This document shows, in pieces, positions 56,197-59,650 of a stretch of DNA of 59,650 nucleotides. A model generated the notes under the pieces. The model was given only the letters and a program-made list of their open reading frames with translations, was not told where the DNA came from and did no database searches. Both the position numbers and the translations under genes were made by a program. Every line of letters starts with the position of its first letter. The stretch's first letter is position 1. This DNA comes from Methanosarcinaceae archaeon (GTDB taxonomy: Archaea; Halobacteriota; Methanosarcinia; Methanosarcinales; Methanosarcinaceae): positions 1 to 59,650 of the forward strand of contig JAIPUR010000015.1 in NCBI GenBank assembly GCA_020055655.1, in the 5' to 3' direction.

Positions 56197-57078
56197 GTGT
56201 GCAGAGGGATCATTATTAAAAACAAGCTTCTCGTATTTCTAATACTTGCTTTGCCTTCTATTTTGCTGGCTTTACCGGTGTTCTATTTCGTGGGTGTTCC
56301 TGCAGGGATAGTCACTCTTGTAGTTCTTGCGTTTATTGACTGGAAGATCTATCGTTCATCTGGCTGGATAATTCTCAAATGGTATCACTGTCAAGCAATG
56401 CCTCTTGGTGAATATGCCAATGTTCACTCTACGCTTTATACGTTTTCAGAAAAGGTATCCATACGCCTCCCAAAACCATTCATATTTGAATCCATGGTTC
56501 CTGTTATATTTTCAGTGGGTACTGATAATTCTTCTAAGATAGTGATGTCAAGGGGCTTGATCGAACTACTGGATGAAAAGGAATTGGAGTCCGTTATTGC
56601 AAGGGAGATTGCACGGATATCTGAAAGTGGTATGGCCCAAAACACATTCATATCTATGCTGGCAGGCACTGTGGCATCGCTTGCCACAGCTGCCTTATGG
56701 ATGTCCCTGCTTGGCGGCTTTGGCCAGGAGGATGACCCTGCTCCAAGGTTCATACGATTTGTGGCAATGGGGCTTGTAATGCTTCCCGCAGCATTGCTGG
56801 TGTATCTTGGGAGTCGTGATCAGGTGTAGAGTTCCGATGCAAAGGCAGTCAGTATATTGGGAAGAAAGGATGATCTTGTATCTGCTTTGAATAAAATAGA
56901 TACTGAAATACGCCTTCATTCGCTTGAATATTTCAATCCGGCTCATGCCCAGCTCTTTGTGGTGAATCCTGTAAAGGTAAATTCCCTTTACGATATCCAT
57001 CTTTCTCTGTTTGTGGCAAAGCCTGACATGAAACATCGTTTGATGGTATTGGACAATACCGGGACAACACTTGATTGA
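56197..57078 (+). CDS. Non-catalytic M48 (HtpX-like) membrane protein with in-frame UAG
   Basis: Read through TAG codon 211 (56827-56829), the frame gives 293 residues aligned end to end with HtpX: two N-terminal helices, SVGTDNSSKIVMSRGLIELL, ELESVIAREIARI (HELGH replaced by REIAR), two more helices, then GSRDQV-TAG-SSDAKAVSIL matching [13 protein letters not shown], and LFVVNPVKVNSL near the end. The zinc ligands are all gone, so it is not a protease. TAG sits where relatives have Phe or Tyr. It may be pyrrolysine, or a nonsense mutation. The start is GTG. A small membrane protein gene follows 9 bases after the final TGA. Confidence 0.72.
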
Positions 57079-57087
57079 GGTAGAAAC

Positions 57088-57324
57088 ATGTTCTCAGAAA
57101 TACACTACTACTTTACAATTCTTAAGGATTGGCAAAAGGCGCTTTTCTTCAGTTTCGTGTCCTACTCATTCGTCCTTTTCGGGATAATTGTGGCAATTAC
57201 GTTCATACTGAAGGATTTCAAGTTCCTGCTGGTATTGGGTTTGAGCTTTGTGTATATGGGCTCAGTCATTGCAGCAATGCTGGTTGCGAGAAAGATATTC
57301 AAAAAAAGGTTGATAGAACAGTAA
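57088..57324 (+). CDS. Small membrane protein, 78 residues
   Basis: A short protein with two membrane helices (about 18-42 and 47-67) and a basic C-terminus (ARKIFKKRLIEQ). I do not recognise a family. GAGGTAG is 6 bases before the ATG, and only 9 bases separate it from the M48-like gene, so expression of both depends on the same transcript. It is convergent with the archaeosortase gene. Confidence 0.7.
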   Translation: MFSEIHYYFTILKDWQKALFFSFVSYSFVLFGIIVAITFILKDFKFLLVLGLSFVYMGSVIAAMLVARKIFKKRLIEQ

Positions 57325-57333
57325 TTGTTCTAT

Positions 57334-58158
57334 CTATTTCCTGTTCATGATATACATTATTATGCCAGCCGTCAGAGCAAATATCATCCAGCCAATATGT
57401 GTGTGTACCATCATCATTGTATCCATGCCGTACAGGTATGCTGTGATGTAAAGGATCACGACCCTGACAAGGTTGGCAATATATGCCACAAGTACTGCAA
57501 ATCCCAGGAGCTGGAATGATCTCTTAGCATCCATCTTTTCTATTCTGGAGTACCCGGCTACGATACCTATGAGCAGGAACATGGAATAGAGTCCAGAGCA
57601 TGGTCCGCCTATGACGATGGTCATGGGCTCTGCACCGTAGAGTATCACAGTCTCGGTGGCTATGATCTCCACCGGGATGCCCAGTACCTTTATGATAGCA
57701 ACCGTGGGCATAAGGACCATGTAATGGTCGAAGAGGTGTAGGAAGTCGATATTGAAAAAACCGAAGGCAGAATAAAATATGAGATACAGGGTAGTAAAGA
57801 CGGACGAGATGTAGAAACCAAACTCTCCAAGTTGTCGGATATCCTTTTTATTGGTTCCCATTGCAATAAGGGAAGCTCCCACAAAGAATGCCATGGAGTC
57901 AAGAGTGCCAATATCACTTTCGTTGACAAAGTTGTATATGAGGTTTGCAGCAACTATGAAACCACCTATCAGGAGGTAGCTCCTGGAGCTCTTTATTCCT
58001 TCATTTCCGGTCAGCTCCATCCTGGTGATCAGCAGTGCTGCCAGAACAAAGAGTACTATTCCCACAACTGTGGACCCTTCACTAAGCTCGATGGTGGCTC
58101 CGGTGAAGAGTGCAAGCACCAGAAGAATAATGGCTATGTTTTTCTTTTCACTGTACAT
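57334..58158 (-). CDS. Archaeosortase (exosortase family), candidate processor of PEF-CTERM proteins
   Basis: A 274-residue membrane protein with about eight helices. The exosortase/archaeosortase active site is visible: Cys187 in IGGPCSGLYSM, Arg232 in IANLVRVVIL and His254 in VHTHIGW. These cysteine transpeptidase-like enzymes cut C-terminal sorting signals such as PEF-CTERM. The N-terminal four helices are a family extension. It belongs to the branch expected for PEF-CTERM (ArtC type), but the subtype is inferred from the neighbouring substrate. TATA at about 58188. Stop TAG. Confidence 0.9.
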   Translation of the reverse strand: MYSEKKNIAIILLVLALFTGATIELSEGSTVVGIVLFVLAALLITRMELTGNEGIKSSRSYLLIGGFIVAANLIYNFVNESDIGTLDSMAFFVGASLIAMGTNKKDIRQLGEFGFYISSVFTTLYLIFYSAFGFFNIDFLHLFDHYMVLMPTVAIIKVLGIPVEIIATETVILYGAEPMTIVIGGPCSGLYSMFLLIGIVAGYSRIEKMDAKRSFQLLGFAVLVAYIANLVRVVILYITAYLYGMDTMMMVHTHIGWMIFALTAGIIMYIMNRK

Positions 58159-58187
58159 TTTTATCTGATGTCTTATTATTTGAAATA

Positions 58188-58197
58188 GTATATATAT
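58188..58197 (-). promoter_or_regulatory. TATA box for the archaeosortase gene
   Basis: GATATATATAC on the minus strand is about 30-35 bases before the ATG, giving a very short or absent leader. Confidence 0.45.
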
Positions 58198-58266
58198 CTG
58201 TCTGACAATTATTGAAGACCTAAGTTGATGAGTATCATCTTTATATATTATTATTTGATTATAATT

Positions 58267-58275
58267 AATATATAT
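58267..58275 (+). promoter_or_regulatory. TATA box for the deacetylase unit
   Basis: AATATATATT is centred about 27 bases before 58298, where a 17-codon ORF begins, and 77 bases before the TTG start of the deacetylase. Confidence 0.4.
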
Positions 58276-58297
58276 TCATGGAGACGAATCCTAAGAT

Positions 58298-58351
58298 ATG
58301 AGGAACCATTTAGGCATACTCCATGTATTTCTTAGCGGGGTCATAAATTGA
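58298..58351 (+). CDS. Possible 17-residue leader peptide
   Basis: ATG at 58298 sits at the inferred transcript start, so it would be read as a leaderless mRNA. The 18-codon frame (MRNHLGILHVFLSGVIN) ends in a TGA that overlaps the TTG start of the deacetylase (TTGA). The GGGG stretch within it could be the deacetylase ribosome binding site. Too short to support by composition. Confidence 0.2.
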   Translation: MRNHLGILHVFLSGVIN

Positions 58352-59148
58352 GGGATTTTACACTGTCTATCTACAGGGACTTGCTTGAGGCTATATATGA
58401 GAGTAGCTACAGCACGACAAATGTATGCGAATATCTGAAGCATACATCGGAAGGTAAATGGATAATCCTGCGTCACGATGTTGATCGTGCAGTGGACAGG
58501 AACCTTGCGATGGCACGCCTTGAGCATGAGTTTGGCATCAGTTCCACATACTATTTCAGACACGTGGAGGATGTGTTCATTCCTGATGCAATAAGGGAGG
58601 TATCTGAACTTGGCCATGAAGTGGGCTTCCACTATGAGGTAATGGACAAGGCGAAAGGTGACAAAGAAAAAGCTCTGGAAATATTTGAATCTGAACTTTC
58701 AGAACTTCGCAAATATGCTGATGTGACCACAGCCTGCATGCACGGAAACCCCCTTGCTTCCTGGTCAAACAGGGACCTCTGGCGGGATAATGACTTCAGG
58801 GACTTTGGCATAATAGGGGAGCCCTATTTCTCTCTGGATTACTCAAAGATACTCTACCTTACGGATACTGGCAGGACATGGGCTGACCGCAATATTCGTG
58901 TAAAAGATGTCCTGGAAACACCTTCTCATGGGCTCAATGGTCGGTATGGCAAAACCATAAAAAGTACAAATGACGTTATAGACCTAATCAGAAGGGAGGA
59001 AGTGGATCAGATCTGTATACTTGCCCATCCTAACAGGTGGTGTGACGGTATAGCAGGTTGGACTAAAGAATTGGTGATGCAGAATATTAAGAATGTTGGC
59101 AAGGCTGGCATTATAAAATACAGGAAAATAAAGGGTCAGGATAAATAG
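58348..59148 (+). CDS. Polysaccharide deacetylase-like protein
   Basis: A 266-residue protein with a NodB-like fold: WIILRHDVDRAVDRN (catalytic Asp and metal-binding Asp), GHEVGFHYEVMD (His ligand) and CILAHPNRWCDG near the C-terminus. Such enzymes remove acyl groups from glycan amino sugars. No signal peptide, so it may act on lipid-linked or cytoplasmic sugars. The start is TTG; a stop lies in frame at 58333, and GGGGT is placed 7 bases before it. It is followed after 33 bases by a FemAB-like gene, as in EPS/PEP-CTERM loci of bacteria. Confidence 0.85.
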   Translation: MRDFTLSIYRDLLEAIYESSYSTTNVCEYLKHTSEGKWIILRHDVDRAVDRNLAMARLEHEFGISSTYYFRHVEDVFIPDAIREVSELGHEVGFHYEVMDKAKGDKEKALEIFESELSELRKYADVTTACMHGNPLASWSNRDLWRDNDFRDFGIIGEPYFSLDYSKILYLTDTGRTWADRNIRVKDVLETPSHGLNGRYGKTIKSTNDVIDLIRREEVDQICILAHPNRWCDGIAGWTKELVMQNIKNVGKAGIIKYRKIKGQDK

Positions 59149-59181
59149 AATTACCCTTGATTAATTCGCGGTGATAAAATC

Positions 59182-59650
59182 ATGTCTATGGATGTTGAAT
59201 ATCTAACAAAAGATAATGAGGATGATTGGAGGGATTTTACTGAGAAGGAGGATCATGCAGGCATCTGGCACACCCTTGAGTGGCGGGATATTCTGGCAAA
59301 AGAGTATAGTTACAAGTCTAAATATCTAATTGCAAAGGATGGGGATGAAGTATGTGGAATACTACCCCTTTTCCAAGTAAAAAGTCCTATTACAGGCAAT
59401 CGTTTAACTTCACTTCCATTTTCTTACCATTGTGGACCTGTGGCAAAAACTGATGATGCATATCTTTCATTGATCCATGAGGCTCAGAGTATTGCCGATG
59501 ATCTTGGTTGCAAATACCTGGAAATGAAGATGATCGAAAAACTTCCTGATCAGGTTGTAATAAATGGAAATGTGGTAGACAATCTTTATTTCAACACAAG
59601 CATTCTGGATCTGTCTTCTAATCCGGATGATAACTGGAAGAAGCTGGATT
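59182..59650 (+). CDS. FemAB/GNAT-like acyltransferase, N-terminal part
   Basis: The window ends within this gene; 156 codons are visible. IWHTLEWRDILAKEYSYKSKYLIA, GILPLFQVKSPITGNRLTSLPFSYHCGP and the ILDLSSNPDDNWKKLD hinge are typical of FemAB-type proteins associated with exosortase/exopolysaccharide loci, which transfer aminoacyl or acyl groups. GGTGAT lies 6 bases before the ATG. With the deacetylase upstream, it appears to start a surface-glycan modification operon that continues past the window. Confidence 0.85.
   Translation, partial: MSMDVEYLTKDNEDDWRDFTEKEDHAGIWHTLEWRDILAKEYSYKSKYLIAKDGDEVCGILPLFQVKSPITGNRLTSLPFSYHCGPVAKTDDAYLSLIHEAQSIADDLGCKYLEMKMIEKLPDQVVINGNVVDNLYFNTSILDLSSNPDDNWKKLD

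Overview
The window is about 59.6 kb of chromosome from a methanogenic archaeon of the order Methanosarcinales, family Methanosarcinaceae (a Methanolobus- or Methanococcoides-like genus is the best guess; this is inference). Evidence: the end of a methyl-coenzyme M reductase operon (mcrC-mcrG-mcrA), archaeal TATA boxes about 25 nt before inferred transcript starts, GGAGGTGA-type ribosome binding sites, archaeal LonB, homologues of a Methanosarcina-type S-layer protein, a PEF-CTERM surface protein with an archaeosortase, and AT-rich intergenic DNA. The mcr genes use many C-ending codons compared with their neighbours, as expected for very highly expressed genes.

Layout. 1-2776: mcrC (partial), mcrG, mcrA and a terminator. 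2998-12582: mixed housekeeping genes (aroA, DUF488, htpX, hom with an ACT-domain partner, DNA ligase) and cell-surface genes (two acidic exported proteins, a membrane-anchored winged-helix protein, a cupredoxin-like lipoprotein). 12617-17527: a PAP2 phosphatase/MFS transporter pair and a CHASE4 sensor kinase/response regulator pair. 17748-22325: tldE-tldD and lonB. 22984-23853: a tRNA cluster (Val, Phe, Gly) with possible small ORFs. 23935-27038: S-layer protein and a DUF2582 winged helix. 27159-38358: an eight-gene, closely packed minus-strand cluster for synthesis and breakdown of an alpha-glucan (glycogen): GT3-like synthase, galT-like gene, GT4 synthase, two GH57 proteins, a V4R-domain protein, a GH15 glucoamylase and a debranching enzyme. 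38519-43315: P-type ATPase of the Na,K-ATPase-like class, a broken marC and thiC. 43453-52597: topA, a candidate small RNA, nitroreductase, the branched-chain amino acid cluster (leuA/cimA-ilvB-ilvN-ilvC) and an M42 aminopeptidase. 52747-59650: a surface/archaeosortase region (PEF-CTERM protein, large DUF1616 membrane protein, M48-like protein with an in-frame UAG, small membrane protein, archaeosortase, polysaccharide deacetylase, FemAB-like protein cut by the window end).

Most notable points: (1) the archaeosortase region, holding a sorting substrate, the enzyme and EPS-type genes, with a non-catalytic M48 paralogue interrupted by a UAG that may be read as pyrrolysine; (2) the glycogen cluster, where a V4R ligand-binding protein is translationally coupled to glucoamylase and one of the two GH57 proteins has lost its catalytic motifs; (3) a TATA-driven RNA candidate of about 97 nt between topA and the nitroreductase gene; (4) a frameshift that removes the first catalytic motif of LeuA/CimA, and a marC gene with several frameshifts; (5) possible coupled small ORFs upstream of thiC and of the deacetylase.
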